NCBI GenBank assembly: GCA_903933395.1
Contig: CAIZKA010000524.1
Coordinates: forward strand, 1 to 12,037
Direction of reading: 5' to 3'
From: an uncultured beta proteobacterium
Lineage (GTDB): Bacteria; Pseudomonadota; Gammaproteobacteria; Burkholderiales; Rhodocyclaceae
Length of the DNA stretch: 12,037 nt
The translations under genes were made by a program, and so were the position numbers. Each line of letters starts with the position of its first letter. Position 1 is the stretch's first letter. This document shows, one piece after another, positions 1 to 7,829 of the stretch. The notes beneath the pieces were generated by a model that saw nothing but the letters and a program-made list of their open reading frames with translations, searched no databases and was not told where the DNA came from.

Positions 1-2
1 AC

Positions 3-79
3 TGGTGGTGATGAGTGGACTTGAACCACCGACCCCCGGATTATGAATCCGATGCTCTAACCGACTGAGCTACATCACC
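3..79 (-). tRNA. tRNA-Met (anticodon CAU), probably elongator
   Basis: The minus strand folds into a full 77-nt cloverleaf with encoded CCA. The acceptor stem is GGTGATG/CATCACC, the D arm reads GTAGCTCAGTCGGTTAGAGC, and the anticodon loop TTCATAA carries CAT. The T arm contains GGTTCAAGTCC. The first acceptor pair is a normal G-C, so it is not an initiator tRNA. The sequence resembles elongator tRNA-Met. A CAU anticodon could also belong to the lysidine-modified tRNA-Ile2, whose T arm is similar, so the amino-acid identity is slightly less sure than the gene itself. A well-formed promoter lies just upstream on the same strand. Confidence 0.93.
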
Positions 80-94
80 GTGCAAAGGGGCGGA

Positions 95-124
95 ATTATC
101 CTCGGCGCACGCTTGCCTTGTCAA
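95..124 (-). promoter_or_regulatory. sigma70-type promoter of tRNA-Met
   Basis: On the minus strand a perfect -35 TTGACA (119-124) and a -10 GATAAT (95-100) are separated by 18 nt. The predicted start is near 88, about 9 nt ahead of the mature tRNA 5' end at 79. This is a typical strong stable-RNA promoter. It is a motif reading only. Confidence 0.65.
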
Positions 125-147
125 GGCTGGCTCCGGTAGGCGACAAT
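118..147 (+). promoter_or_regulatory. possible divergent promoter for the UbiH-like gene
   Basis: TTGTCA (118-123) and GACAAT (142-147) with an 18-nt spacer form a weak sigma70-like promoter on the plus strand. Its -35 overlaps the tRNA promoter's -35, because the two share the palindrome CCTTGTCAAGG. The predicted start would fall at about 153-154, right at the ATG of the downstream gene, which also lacks a Shine-Dalgarno sequence at normal spacing. This would make the mRNA leaderless. The inference is tentative. Confidence 0.3.
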
Positions 148-153
148 TGCATA

Positions 154-1311
154 ATGAACTTCGATGTCGTGATCGTGGGTGGCGGATTGGCCGGTTTGAG
201 CCTGGCGGCGGCCTTGCGCCGCTCGACCCTGTCTGTGGCCCTGGTCGAGGGGCGGGCGCCTGTCTTCCCCGAAACCCTGGATTCGCGCATTTACGCCATC
301 AGCCCGGCCAATGCGACTTTTCTCGACGAACTGGGCACCTGGGGCCATCTCGATGCGGCGCGCCTGGAAGCGGTGCGCACCATGGAAATTCACGGCGATG
401 CGGGCGGGCGGCTGGATTTCACCGCGTATGGATGCGGCGTCCCGGAACTGGCCTGGATCCTCGAATCCTCCCTGATGCAGCGCGAGTTGTGGGAAACCGT
501 CAAGCGCCAGGGCAACCTGAGCCTGTTTTGCCCGGCACGTCCGCAGGCGCTGACGATAGGGCCCGATGCGGCGTTGTTGAATCTTGAGGACGGCCGCACT
601 CTTTCCGCGCGCCTCATCGTGGCCGCCGACGGCGCCGAGTCCTGGACCCGCTCTGCCGCCGGCGTAGCCGTGCGTTTCGACCCGTACGACCAGCAGGGCG
701 TCGTCGCCAATTTCGCCACCGAACTGCCGCATCGCGGCACTGCTTTCCAGTGGTTCCGCACGGATGGCGTGCTGGCCTGGCTGCCGCTGCCGGGTAATCG
801 CATCTCGATGGTCTGGTCCGCCCCGGAAGATCACGGACGCAAGCTGCTGGCCCTTGACCCTGCCGGCCTCTGCAACCTGGTTGCCGAAGCCGGCAACCAC
901 CGCCTGGGGGCGCTGGAACTGATCACCCCGCCCGCGGGCTTTCCCTTGCGCCTGATGCGTGCGCCGAACACCGTAGCGCCTCGTCTGGCGCTGATCGGCG
1001 ATGCCGCGCACACCATCCATCCGCTTTCCGGCCACGGCATCAACCTCGGTTTTCAGGACGCGCGCATCTTGGCTGCCGTCCTGTGCGAAAAACCCGGTCA
1101 TGTCGATTGCGGCAACCTCGGCTTGTTGCGTGCTTACGAACGCGCACGCAAGGAGGAGGTAGTGACTTTGCAGACCTTGACTGATAGCCTGCACGACCTT
1201 TTCCGCCCCGCGACGGGCACCCTGACCCGTGTGCGCAATTTTGGATTGAACCTCACCAACACTTTGCCGGTCGTAAAGAACCTGCTGGTCCGCTACGCGC
1301 TGGCGTCCTGA
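154..1311 (+). CDS. UbiH/UbiF/VisC/COQ6-family FAD-dependent hydroxylase
   Basis: This 385-aa flavoprotein monooxygenase is probably one of the ring hydroxylases of ubiquinone biosynthesis, acting at the inner membrane. Seen in the protein: an N-terminal dinucleotide-binding motif VVIVGGGLAGLSLA (residues 5-18), the FAD/NADPH 'DG' motif VAADGAE (156-162), and the family signature around LIGDAAHTIHPLSGHGINLG (280-299). The length matches E. coli UbiH, UbiF and UbiI (about 390-400 aa). I chose ATG 154 because the homologous N-terminus begins at MNFDVVIVGGG; the in-frame TTG at 118 lies inside promoter-like sequence. It sits 30 nt before the DsbC-like gene and may be co-transcribed with it. Which ring position it hydroxylates cannot be told from sequence alone. 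Confidence 0.9.
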   Translation: MNFDVVIVGGGLAGLSLAAALRRSTLSVALVEGRAPVFPETLDSRIYAISPANATFLDELGTWGHLDAARLEAVRTMEIHGDAGGRLDFTAYGCGVPELAWILESSLMQRELWETVKRQGNLSLFCPARPQALTIGPDAALLNLEDGRTLSARLIVAADGAESWTRSAAGVAVRFDPYDQQGVVANFATELPHRGTAFQWFRTDGVLAWLPLPGNRISMVWSAPEDHGRKLLALDPAGLCNLVAEAGNHRLGALELITPPAGFPLRLMRAPNTVAPRLALIGDAAHTIHPLSGHGINLGFQDARILAAVLCEKPGHVDCGNLGLLRAYERARKEEVVTLQTLTDSLHDLFRPATGTLTRVRNFGLNLTNTLPVVKNLLVRYALAS

Positions 1312-1341
1312 CGCCGGCGCCCCGAATTTTCTGGAGAACTC

Positions 1342-2025
1342 ATGAAACTACCCCTGCTTGCCGCCGCCTTGGCGTGTGTGTCCTTCGCCGCCCTTGCCGA
1401 CGAAGCCGATGTCAAGAAGTCAGTCGAGGCCAAACTGGGCAAGGTCGAAAAAATCATCAAGGCGCCCATGGCCGGGGTCTGGGAAGTCACGGTGGACGGG
1501 CAGATTTATTACTCCGACGACAAGGGCAGCTACCTGATATACGGCAGCATGCTCGACATGAAGACCGGCAAGAACCTCACGGCGGAGCGCCAGTTCAATG
1601 CCCTGCCGCTGGAACTGGCGCTGAAACAGGTGCGCGGTTCTGGCAAGAACATCATGGTCACCTTCGAAGACCCGAATTGCAGCTATTGCAAGAAGCTGGC
1701 AAAAGAAATCCTGACCTTGAAGGACGTCACCGTTTACACCTTCCTGCTGCCGGTGCTGGGCGACGATTCCTACGAAAAGTCGAAGGCGATCTGGTGTTCC
1801 CCGGACAAGGCAAAAGTCTGGGTCGACTGGATGACGGCCGGCAAGGCGCTGCCCGCGACACCCGCCAAATGTGACCTGGCCGGCCTCAACAAGTCGGCAC
1901 AGCTCGGCGGCAAGTTGCGCATCAACGGCACGCCGGCGATCTTCTTCGCCAACGGCGAGCGCGTCGGCGGCTATATCCCTGCCGCGGAAATCGAAAAGCG
2001 CTTCGCCGCCACTCCCGGCAGCTAA
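1342..2025 (+). CDS. dsbC: periplasmic DsbC-like thiol:disulfide interchange protein
   Basis: This 227-aa exported disulfide isomerase would reshuffle wrong disulfides in periplasmic proteins. It has a Sec signal peptide (residues 1-19, cleavage after ALA), a DsbC N-terminal dimerisation region (about 20-85) and a thioredoxin-fold domain. The active site CSYC is at residues 113-116, preceded by FEDPN. The cis-proline is in GTPAI (P198), and a second cysteine pair, C152 and C177, corresponds to the structural disulfide of DsbC. Both active-site cysteines are encoded by TGC, so there is no recoding here. The Shine-Dalgarno GGAG is at 1333-1336. DsbC and DsbG are close relatives; the overall form favours DsbC. 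It lies directly upstream of the formate dehydrogenase operon but ends 141 nt before it, with a separate promoter likely. Confidence 0.9.
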   Translation: MKLPLLAAALACVSFAALADEADVKKSVEAKLGKVEKIIKAPMAGVWEVTVDGQIYYSDDKGSYLIYGSMLDMKTGKNLTAERQFNALPLELALKQVRGSGKNIMVTFEDPNCSYCKKLAKEILTLKDVTVYTFLLPVLGDDSYEKSKAIWCSPDKAKVWVDWMTAGKALPATPAKCDLAGLNKSAQLGGKLRINGTPAIFFANGERVGGYIPAAEIEKRFAATPGS

Positions 2026-2056
2026 ACCGTTGCCATAGCCGCCGCGGCGCACCGCG

Positions 2057-2073
2057 ATGCTGCGAAGCAGCAT
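2057..2073. repeat. short perfect inverted repeat after dsbC
   Basis: ATGCTGC-GAA-GCAGCAT forms a 7-bp hairpin with a 3-nt loop, 31 nt after the dsbC stop. It is followed by A-rich, not T-rich, sequence on the plus strand, and on the minus strand the T tract precedes the hairpin. It therefore does not fit a canonical intrinsic terminator in either direction. It may stabilise the dsbC mRNA 3' end or be a protein site; its role is unknown. Confidence 0.5.
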
Positions 2074-2093
2074 AAAAATACTCGATGTAGTCA

Positions 2094-2122
2094 TTGCAAT
2101 CACTTCCCTCCTGCCACATACT
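2094..2122 (+). promoter_or_regulatory. candidate sigma70 promoter of fdnGHI
   Basis: TTGCAA (2094-2099) and CATACT (2117-2122) are separated by 17 nt, giving a predicted start near 2129 and a leader of about 38 nt. The match is 4/6 at each box, so this is a plausible but unproven promoter. It matters because it would place the FNR-type box downstream of the transcription start. Confidence 0.35.
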
Positions 2123-2135
2123 TTCCAACGCTGCA

Positions 2136-2149
2136 TTGATGGAAATCAA
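2136..2149. promoter_or_regulatory. FNR/ANR/DNR-type binding site in the fdnG leader
   Basis: TTGAT-GGAA-ATCAA is a perfect match to the FNR-family consensus TTGATNNNNATCAA. It lies 17 nt before the fdnG ATG and ends 6 nt before the GGAGG Shine-Dalgarno core at 2156-2160. A class II activator site would put the transcription start near 2184, inside the coding region. The geometry therefore points to repression or roadblocking by an FNR/DNR-type regulator, rather than the usual anaerobic activation of fdn operons. Binding itself is inferred from the motif only. Confidence 0.65.
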
Positions 2150-2166
2150 ACAAAAGGAGGAGTCAG

Positions 2167-5100
2167 ATGCAAGTCTCACGGCGGCAGTTCTTCAAGATCT
2201 GCGGCGCCGGTATGAGCGGGTCATCCATCGCACTGATGGGTTTCTCGCCGACATCGGCCCTGGCGGAGGTGCGCAGCTACAAGCTGGCCCACGCCACGGA
2301 AACCCGCAACATGTGCCCCTACTGCTCGGTCAGTTGCGGGGTCCTGATCTACACCACGGGTGACAAGTCCAAGAACGCGAAAGCGGACATCATCCACATC
2401 GAGGGCGACCCGGATAATCCCGTCAATCGCGGCACGCTGTGTCCCAAGGGCTCGGGCCTGCTCGACATGGTCAAGAGCCCCAACCGGCTCAAGTACCCGG
2501 AAGTACGCGAGCCCGGCACCAACGAATGGAAGCGCATCAACTGGGATGACGCCCTGACGCGCATCGCAAAGCACATGAAGGCCGACCGCGATGCCAACTT
2601 CATCGAGAAGAACGCCGCCGGCGTGACGGTGAACCGCTGGAACACCTTCGGTTTCCTCGCCTCTTCCGCCGCCAACAACGAAACGGGATATATCAGCCAC
2701 AAGGTACTGCGCAGCCTCGGCGCCGTCGCCTTCGATACGCAAGCACGCATCTGACACGCCCCCACGGTATCCAGTCTGGGTCCGACATTTGGGCGTGGTG
2801 CAATGACCAATCACTGGGTCGACATTAAAAATGCCGACCTGGTGCTGATCATGGGCGGCAATGCCGCCGAAGCGCATCCCTGTGGTTTCAAGTGGGTGAT
2901 CGAAGCGAAGAAGGACCGCAAGGCCAAGCTGGTCACGGTCGATCCGCGCTTCACGCGTTCCGCCTCCGTTTCCGATTTCTACGCGCCGATCCGCGCCGGT
3001 GCCGACATCGCCTTCCTCGGCGGCGTCATCAACTACCTGTTGACCAACGACAAGATCCACCACGAGTACGTCAAGAACTACACCAATGCCGGCTTCCTGA
3101 TCAACCCGGACTACAAGTTCGAGGACGGCATCTTCTCCGGCTACAACCCGGAAAAGCGCAACTATGACAAGGCCACCTGGGGCTACCAGATGACCGAGGC
3201 GGACAAGAAGACCGGCGACTCCTGGGTCAAGGTCGATCCGACCCTGCAGGATCCGAACTGCGCCTTCCAGCTGCTGAAGAAGCACTACAGCCGCTACACG
3301 CCGGACCTGGTGAGTTCGGTCTGCGGTACGCCGAAGGACGCCTTCCTCAAGATCTGCGAGATGATCGCGGATACGGCGGCCCCCGACAAGACCATGACCA
3401 TCCTCTATGCGCTGGGCTGGACGCAGCACTCGGTCGGTTCGCAGAACATCCGCACCATGGCCATCATCCAGGCCCTGCTCGGCAACATGGGCATGGCGGG
3501 CGGCGGCATCAATGCGCTGCGCGGCCACGCCAATGTGCAGGGCATCACCGACATGTGCCTGTTCGGACAGAACCTGCCGGGTTACATCGCCTCGCCGACC
3601 GAAGCCGACGTCGATCGCAAGACCTTCCTGGAAAAGCGCACGCCGAAACCGCTGCGGCCGAACCAGATGAACTTCCCGCAGAACTTCCCGAAGTGGTTCA
3701 CCAGCCTGCAGAAGGCCTGGTACGGGAATGCGGCGACCGACAAGAACGACTTCGCCTACGACTGGCTGCCCAAGATCGACGGTGCCTACGACACCCTGGC
3801 CCTGTTCGAGAAGATGCACCAGGGCAAGATGAACGGCTTCGTCTGCCAGGGCTTCAACCCGCTGGCTTCCGTGTCGAACAAGAAGAAGGTGGGCGACGCG
3901 CTGGCCAAGCTGAAGTACCTGGTGATCGTCGATCCGCTGGTCACCGACACGTCCGAATTCTGGAAGAACCACGGCGAGTTCAATGAAGTCGATGCATCCA
4001 AGATCGCTACCGAGGTGTTCCGCCTTCCCGCGGACTGCTTCGCCGAGGACACCGGTTCCTTCACCAACTCGGGTCGCGTCATCCAGTGGCACTGGAAGGC
4101 GGCCGACGGTCCGGGCGAATCGAAGGGCGACATCGAGATCATCGCCACGCTGTTCCAGAAGCTCAAGGCGATGTACGCCAAGGACGGCGGCAAGTTCCCC
4201 GATGCCATCATGAACCTGACCTGGGCACATCGCATCCCGACCAAGCCCTCGTCGGCGGAACTGTTGATGGAAATCTCGGGCAAGGCGCTCGCCGATGTTT
4301 TCGATCCGAAGGACAAGACCAAGGTCATCGCCAAGGCCGGCGAGCAACTGGCCGGCTTCGCGCAACTGCGCGACGACGGCTCGACCTCTTGCGGCAACTG
4401 GATCTACGGCGGCTGCTGGTCGCAGGCGGGCAACCTCACGGCGCGACGCGACAACGCCGATCCGTCGGGCCTGGGCCAGACGCTGATGTGGGGCTTCGCC
4501 TGGCCGGCCAACCGGCGCATCATCTACAACCGCGCATCCTGCGACATGGCCGGCAAGCCATGGGACCCGAAGCGCACGGTGATCCGCTGGACCGGTACCG
4601 CCTGGGCCGGCAACGACATTCCCGACATGCGCCCGGATGCTGCTCCCGAAGAAGGGGTCATGCCCTTCATCATGACGCCGGAAGGCGTGGCGCGGCTGTT
4701 CGCGCCGGGCATGGCCGAGGGCCCCTTCTCCGAGCACTACGAACCCTTCGAGACGCCGCTGGACAAGAATCCCTTCCACCCCGGCAACCCGAAGGCGCTC
4801 AACAATCCGGCCGCCCGCGTGTACAAGGGCGACATGGAAGTGTTCGGCAAGGCCAAGGACTTCCCCTACGTCTGCACCACCTACCGCCTGGTCGAGCACT
4901 TCCACTACTGGACCAAGCACGCCAGGATCAACGCCGTGCTGCAGCCGGAACAGTTCGTCGAGATCAGCGAGGAACTGGGCAAGGAGAAAGGCATCGCCAA
5001 CGGCGACCGGGTCAAGGTGCGCAGCAACCGCGGCTTCATCAAGGCGGTGGCAGTGGTCACCAAGCGCATCCCGACGCTGATGGTCGACGGCAAGAAGGTG

Positions 5101-5247
5101 CATACCGTGGGCATCCCGATCCACTGGGGCTTCAAGGGGCTGACCAAGCCGGGTTTCATCACCAATACCTTGACCCCGTATGTCGGTGACGCCAATTCGC
5201 AGACGCCGGAATTCAAGGCGTTCCTGGTCAACATCGAGAAGGCATAA
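2167..5247 (+). CDS. fdnG: formate dehydrogenase (FDH-N/O type) catalytic alpha subunit, selenocysteine-containing
   Basis: This 1026-aa Mo/W-bis-MGD enzyme oxidises formate to CO2 on the periplasmic face. The reading frame contains TGA at 2752-2754, codon 196. That is the position of the catalytic selenocysteine in E. coli FdnG, and the flanking residues (QARI-U-HAPTVSSLGPTFGRGAMT) match the family. Reading through gives one continuous protein close to the 1015 aa of E. coli FdnG. N-terminal features are a twin-arginine signal (SRRQFFK, residues 4-10) and a [4Fe-4S] site C50-x2-C53-x3-C57-x34-C92. The C-terminus ends GDANSQTPEFKAFLVNIEKA, typical of FdnG/FdoG. The strong Shine-Dalgarno AAAAGGAGG lies 6 nt before ATG 2167. 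A naive caller would split it into 2167-2754 and 2803-5247. FdnG versus FdoG cannot be separated by sequence alone. Confidence 0.97.
2755..2797 (+). promoter_or_regulatory. SECIS element of fdnG
   Basis: Immediately after the TGA, CACGCCC (2755-2761) pairs with GGGCGTG (2791-2797) as a lower stem. The apical helix is C2765-G2784, G2766-C2783, G2767-C2782, a bulged U2768, then five pairs (2769-2773 with 2777-2781) closing a GUC loop. Counting the U of UGA as 1, the bulged U is 17 and the loop GU is 23-24. This is the same layout as the E. coli fdhF element bound by SelB. Confidence 0.9.
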
Positions 5248-5256
5248 GGAGAGATC

Positions 5257-6144
5257 ATGGCACTGCAATCGCTAGATATCGCCCGCCGCTCGGCGACGAC
5301 CACACCGGCGCCCGGCGTGCGGCAAACCACGGAAGTGGCCAAGCTGATCGACGTTTCCACCTGCATCGGCTGCAAGGCCTGCCAATCGGCGTGCATGGAA
5401 TGGAACGACATCCGCGACGAAGTCGGCAGCTGCTCGGGCGTCTATGACAACCCGGTAGACCTGACGGCCAAGTCCTGGACCGTGATGCGTTTCGCCGAAG
5501 TCGAAGAAAAAGGCAAGCTGGAGTGGCTGATCCGCAAGGACGGCTGCATGCACTGCGCCGACCCGGGCTGCCTCAAGGCCTGTCCGGCTCCCGGCGCCAT
5601 CATCCAGTACGCCAACGGCATCGTCGATTTCCACCAGGAAAACTGCATCGGCTGCGGCTACTGCATCACCGGCTGTCCCTTCAACATCCCGCGTATTTCC
5701 GAGGCCGACAACAAGGCCTACAAGTGCTCGCTGTGCTCGGACCGCGTCGCTGTCGGCCAAGCGCCTGCCTGCGCCAAGGCCTGCCCGACCGGGGCGATCC
5801 AGTTCGGCTCGAAAGAGCAGATGAAGGATTACGCGGCCAAGCGGGTCGTCGACCTCAAGTCGCGCGGCTACGAAAAGGCGGGGCTCTATGATCCGGCAGG
5901 GGTGGGCGGCACGCACGTCATGTACGTGCTGCACCACGCCGACCGGCCGGAGCTCTACAAGGGCCTGCCAAACGACCCCAGCATCAGTCCGCTGGTAGCG
6001 TTGTGGAAGGGCTTCGCCAAGCCGCTGGCCAGCGTGGCCATGGCCGCCGTGGCACTGGGCAGCCTGTTCCACTACGTGATGAAGGGGCCGAACGAGGTGT
6101 CGAAGGAGCTGGAAGACGAGCTCGAAAAGGAGGATGCAAAATGA
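5257..6144 (+). CDS. fdnH: formate dehydrogenase iron-sulfur beta subunit
   Basis: This 295-aa electron-transfer subunit carries electrons from FdnG to the cytochrome b subunit. Sixteen cysteines form four ferredoxin-like [4Fe-4S] sets: C36/39/42/46, C97/100/105/109, C130/133/136/140 and C157/160/172/176. A single transmembrane segment near residues 253-275 (PLASVAMAAVALGSLFHYV) anchors it with the soluble domain outside, as in E. coli FdnH (294 aa). It has no signal peptide of its own, consistent with co-export alongside the Tat-bearing alpha subunit. The start is 9 nt after the fdnG stop, with AAGGAGAG as ribosome-binding site. The tail is strongly charged (EDELEKEDAK). Its stop overlaps the fdnI start in an ATGA arrangement. 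Confidence 0.97.
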   Translation: MALQSLDIARRSATTTPAPGVRQTTEVAKLIDVSTCIGCKACQSACMEWNDIRDEVGSCSGVYDNPVDLTAKSWTVMRFAEVEEKGKLEWLIRKDGCMHCADPGCLKACPAPGAIIQYANGIVDFHQENCIGCGYCITGCPFNIPRISEADNKAYKCSLCSDRVAVGQAPACAKACPTGAIQFGSKEQMKDYAAKRVVDLKSRGYEKAGLYDPAGVGGTHVMYVLHHADRPELYKGLPNDPSISPLVALWKGFAKPLASVAMAAVALGSLFHYVMKGPNEVSKELEDELEKEDAK

Positions 6145-6764
6145 TGCGCAATCCGAAAGACCTCACGCGCTACGACGCGCAGGAGCGGGCCAATCACTGG
6201 CTGGTGGGCATCTGCTTCATCCTGCTCGCGCTCTCGGGCCTGGCCTTCTTCCATCCGGCCTTCTATCCGCTGACGCAGCTTTTCGGCGGCGGGGTCTGGG
6301 CGCGCATCCTTCATCCCTACCTCGGCGTTCTCATGGCGCTGGCCTTCCTGGTGATGTTCTTCCGCTTCAAGTCGCTCAACGCGATGACACCGGCGGACAA
6401 GGAGTGGCTCTCGCGGGTCGGGGAAATGATGGACGGCAACGACCACAACATGCCGGAACAGGGCAAGTACAACGGCGGGCAGAAGATGATGTTCTGGGCC
6501 ATGGCCTTGTCCATGCTTCTGTTGTTCGTTTCCGGCATCTTCCTCTGGCGCGCCTACTTCAGCCTGCCGGTGGATGTGGTGCGCCTCGGCGCCGTGGTGC
6601 ATTCGGCCATCGCCGCGATCATGATCGCCATGATCTTCGTGCATGTCTATGCCGCACTCTGGGTACGGGGTACGGTGCGTGCCATGGTCTACGGTACGGT
6701 CACCCGCGCCTGGGCCAAGCAGCATCACCGCGCGTGGTATCGCCAGGTCACCGGCAAATCCTGA
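6141..6764 (+). CDS. fdnI: formate dehydrogenase cytochrome b556 gamma subunit
   Basis: This 207-aa inner-membrane diheme cytochrome b passes formate-derived electrons to quinone. There are four hydrophobic segments (about residues 20-38, 54-74, 117-136 and 148-174). Histidines H19, H58, H154 and H168 occupy the positions of the heme ligands of E. coli FdnI (217 aa). ATG 6141 overlaps the fdnH stop (ATGA) and is preceded by AAAAGGAGGA; a second in-frame ATG at 6144 is also possible. The longer in-frame extension upstream to 6003 lies inside fdnH and is rejected because homologues start at the chosen position. It is the last gene before a strong terminator. Confidence 0.96.
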   Translation: MMRNPKDLTRYDAQERANHWLVGICFILLALSGLAFFHPAFYPLTQLFGGGVWARILHPYLGVLMALAFLVMFFRFKSLNAMTPADKEWLSRVGEMMDGNDHNMPEQGKYNGGQKMMFWAMALSMLLLFVSGIFLWRAYFSLPVDVVRLGAVVHSAIAAIMIAMIFVHVYAALWVRGTVRAMVYGTVTRAWAKQHHRAWYRQVTGKS

Positions 6765-6795
6765 TTCCTGTCGCAGGACCTCCTGCCAACGTGAC

Positions 6796-6824
6796 ACCCG
6801 CGGGCTTCGGCCCGCGGGTTTTTT
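6796..6824 (+). terminator. intrinsic terminator of the fdnGHI operon
   Basis: A GC-rich 9-bp stem (CCCGCGGGC at 6797-6805 with GCCCGCGGG at 6810-6818) and a UUCG tetraloop are followed by six T residues (6819-6824). A6796-T6819 can add one more pair. It begins 31 nt after the fdnI stop and ends 7 nt before the fdhE start codon. Confidence 0.95.
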
Positions 6825-6831
6825 ATAGACC

Positions 6832-7749
6832 ATGACGACCACTAGCCCCTTCATCCCGATCAAGTCGAGCAGCGAACCGCCCCACGTCATCGCCCCCGAT
6901 GCCACATCCATCTTCGCCACCCGGGCCGGGCGCTTCGAACAACTTGCCGCCGGCCACAGCCTCGGCGACTGGCTGCTCTTCCTCGCCGCGCTGAGTCGCG
7001 CCCAGCACGCGGCACTGCAATCCCTGCCCGCGTTGCCGCTGCCCGATGCTGCGCAACTGGCGCAGGCTCGCGAACACCGCATGCCGCCGCTGCCGGCCCA
7101 GTCCTGGCCGCGCGATCCGGCCTGGCGCCAAAGCCTGCTGCAGATCATTGCCGCTGTCTCCGCTGCGGCACCCGAGCCCGCGCGCAAGGATCTCGCGCGC
7201 CTCGCGGCCTTCGACGCCGAGCGCATCGAAGCCCTGGCCGAAAGCGTGCTGCACACGGAACTCTACGGCGAGGATGCCGCCCTGCTGCCCTACGTCGCCG
7301 CCGCCCTGCAGGTGCTATGGACCGCCGGCGCGGCGCGCCTCGGCGTCAGCGAGATCACCGCGCTCGACGTGCCCGGCGTCTGTCCCTGCTGCGGCTTCCT
7401 GCCGGTGGCCAGCGTCGTGCGCAGCGGCGGCGAGGTCGGCAACCTGCGTTACCTCCACTGCGCCCTGTGCAACACCGAATGGAACCTGGTTCGCGTCAAG
7501 TGCACCGCCTGCGACGCCACCGACGGCGTCAGCTACCGCCATCTAGAAGGCGCCGGCAAGCAGGGCGCCGATGCCGTCCGCGCCGAAACCTGCGATTCCT
7601 GCAAGAGCTACCTGAAGATCGTCTATCAGGAGAAGGGGCCGGTCGATCCCGTCGCAGACGACCTCGCCACGCTGACGCTGGACATTCTGGTCGACGAGGC
7701 CGGCTACGCCCGCAGCGGACCCAACCTGCTGCTGGTGCCGGGCGGCTGA
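6832..7749 (+). CDS. fdhE: FdhE, formate dehydrogenase accessory/assembly protein
   Basis: This 305-aa cytoplasmic rubredoxin-like protein is needed for activity of respiratory FDHs (E. coli FdhE is 309 aa). The N-terminal half is helical, with GHSLGDWLLFLAAL (41-54) matching the LGDYLRF region of E. coli. The C-terminal half has four Cys pairs for metal binding: C184/C187 (CPCCG, with an extra C186), C210/C213 (CALC), C224/C227 (CTAC) and C254/C257 (CDSC). YLKIVYQEK and VADDLATL near the C-terminus are family hallmarks. The start is oddly placed: ATG 6832 comes just after the terminator T-run, and no Shine-Dalgarno is visible. No alternative in-frame start fits the homologous N-terminus better. 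Expression may rely on terminator read-through or leaderless initiation. Confidence 0.95.
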   Translation: MTTTSPFIPIKSSSEPPHVIAPDATSIFATRAGRFEQLAAGHSLGDWLLFLAALSRAQHAALQSLPALPLPDAAQLAQAREHRMPPLPAQSWPRDPAWRQSLLQIIAAVSAAAPEPARKDLARLAAFDAERIEALAESVLHTELYGEDAALLPYVAAALQVLWTAGAARLGVSEITALDVPGVCPCCGFLPVASVVRSGGEVGNLRYLHCALCNTEWNLVRVKCTACDATDGVSYRHLEGAGKQGADAVRAETCDSCKSYLKIVYQEKGPVDPVADDLATLTLDILVDEAGYARSGPNLLLVPGG

Positions 7750-7798
7750 AGCGGAAGTCGGCGCCTGCAGGACGGCAATCGTCGGCCCCGAAGGACAT

Positions 7799-7804
7799 TA
7801 CAAT
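7799..7804 (+). promoter_or_regulatory. candidate -10 element for the outer-membrane protein gene
   Basis: TACAAT lies 25 nt before ATG 7830, in the 80-nt gap after fdhE. No convincing -35 is visible. A nearly identical ATACAATCG-like context occurs before selA (GCTACAATCG at 10237-10246), which adds some weight to its being a promoter element. Confidence 0.25.
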
Positions 7805-7829
7805 CGGGGTGGAAAGAGCCGGAACACCC

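Noticed and set aside
118..153. TTG start for the UbiH-like gene
   Set aside because: It would add 12 residues not expected before the MNFDVVIVGGG N-terminus and overlaps the promoter palindrome.
1342..2025. Selenocysteine or recoding in the DsbC-like gene
   Set aside because: Both active-site codons are TGC and the frame has no internal TGA.
2057..2080. Intrinsic terminator after dsbC
   Set aside because: The hairpin is perfect but is followed by A residues, not T residues, on the plus strand, and the T tract lies on the wrong side for the minus strand.
2803..5247. FDH alpha as two genes or a frameshifted pseudogene
   Set aside because: The frame is continuous through the TGA, which matches the known Sec196 position and has a SECIS immediately after it.
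2221..5268. A 1015-codon open frame on the minus strand opposite fdnG
   Set aside because: It is an antisense shadow produced by GC-rich codon bias; the plus-strand protein matches FdnG end to end, and the minus-strand translation has no recognisable domain. Similar shadows opposite the hydroxylase, dsbC, fdnH, fdnI, the Phenol_MetA_deg-type gene and selA were dropped for the same reason.
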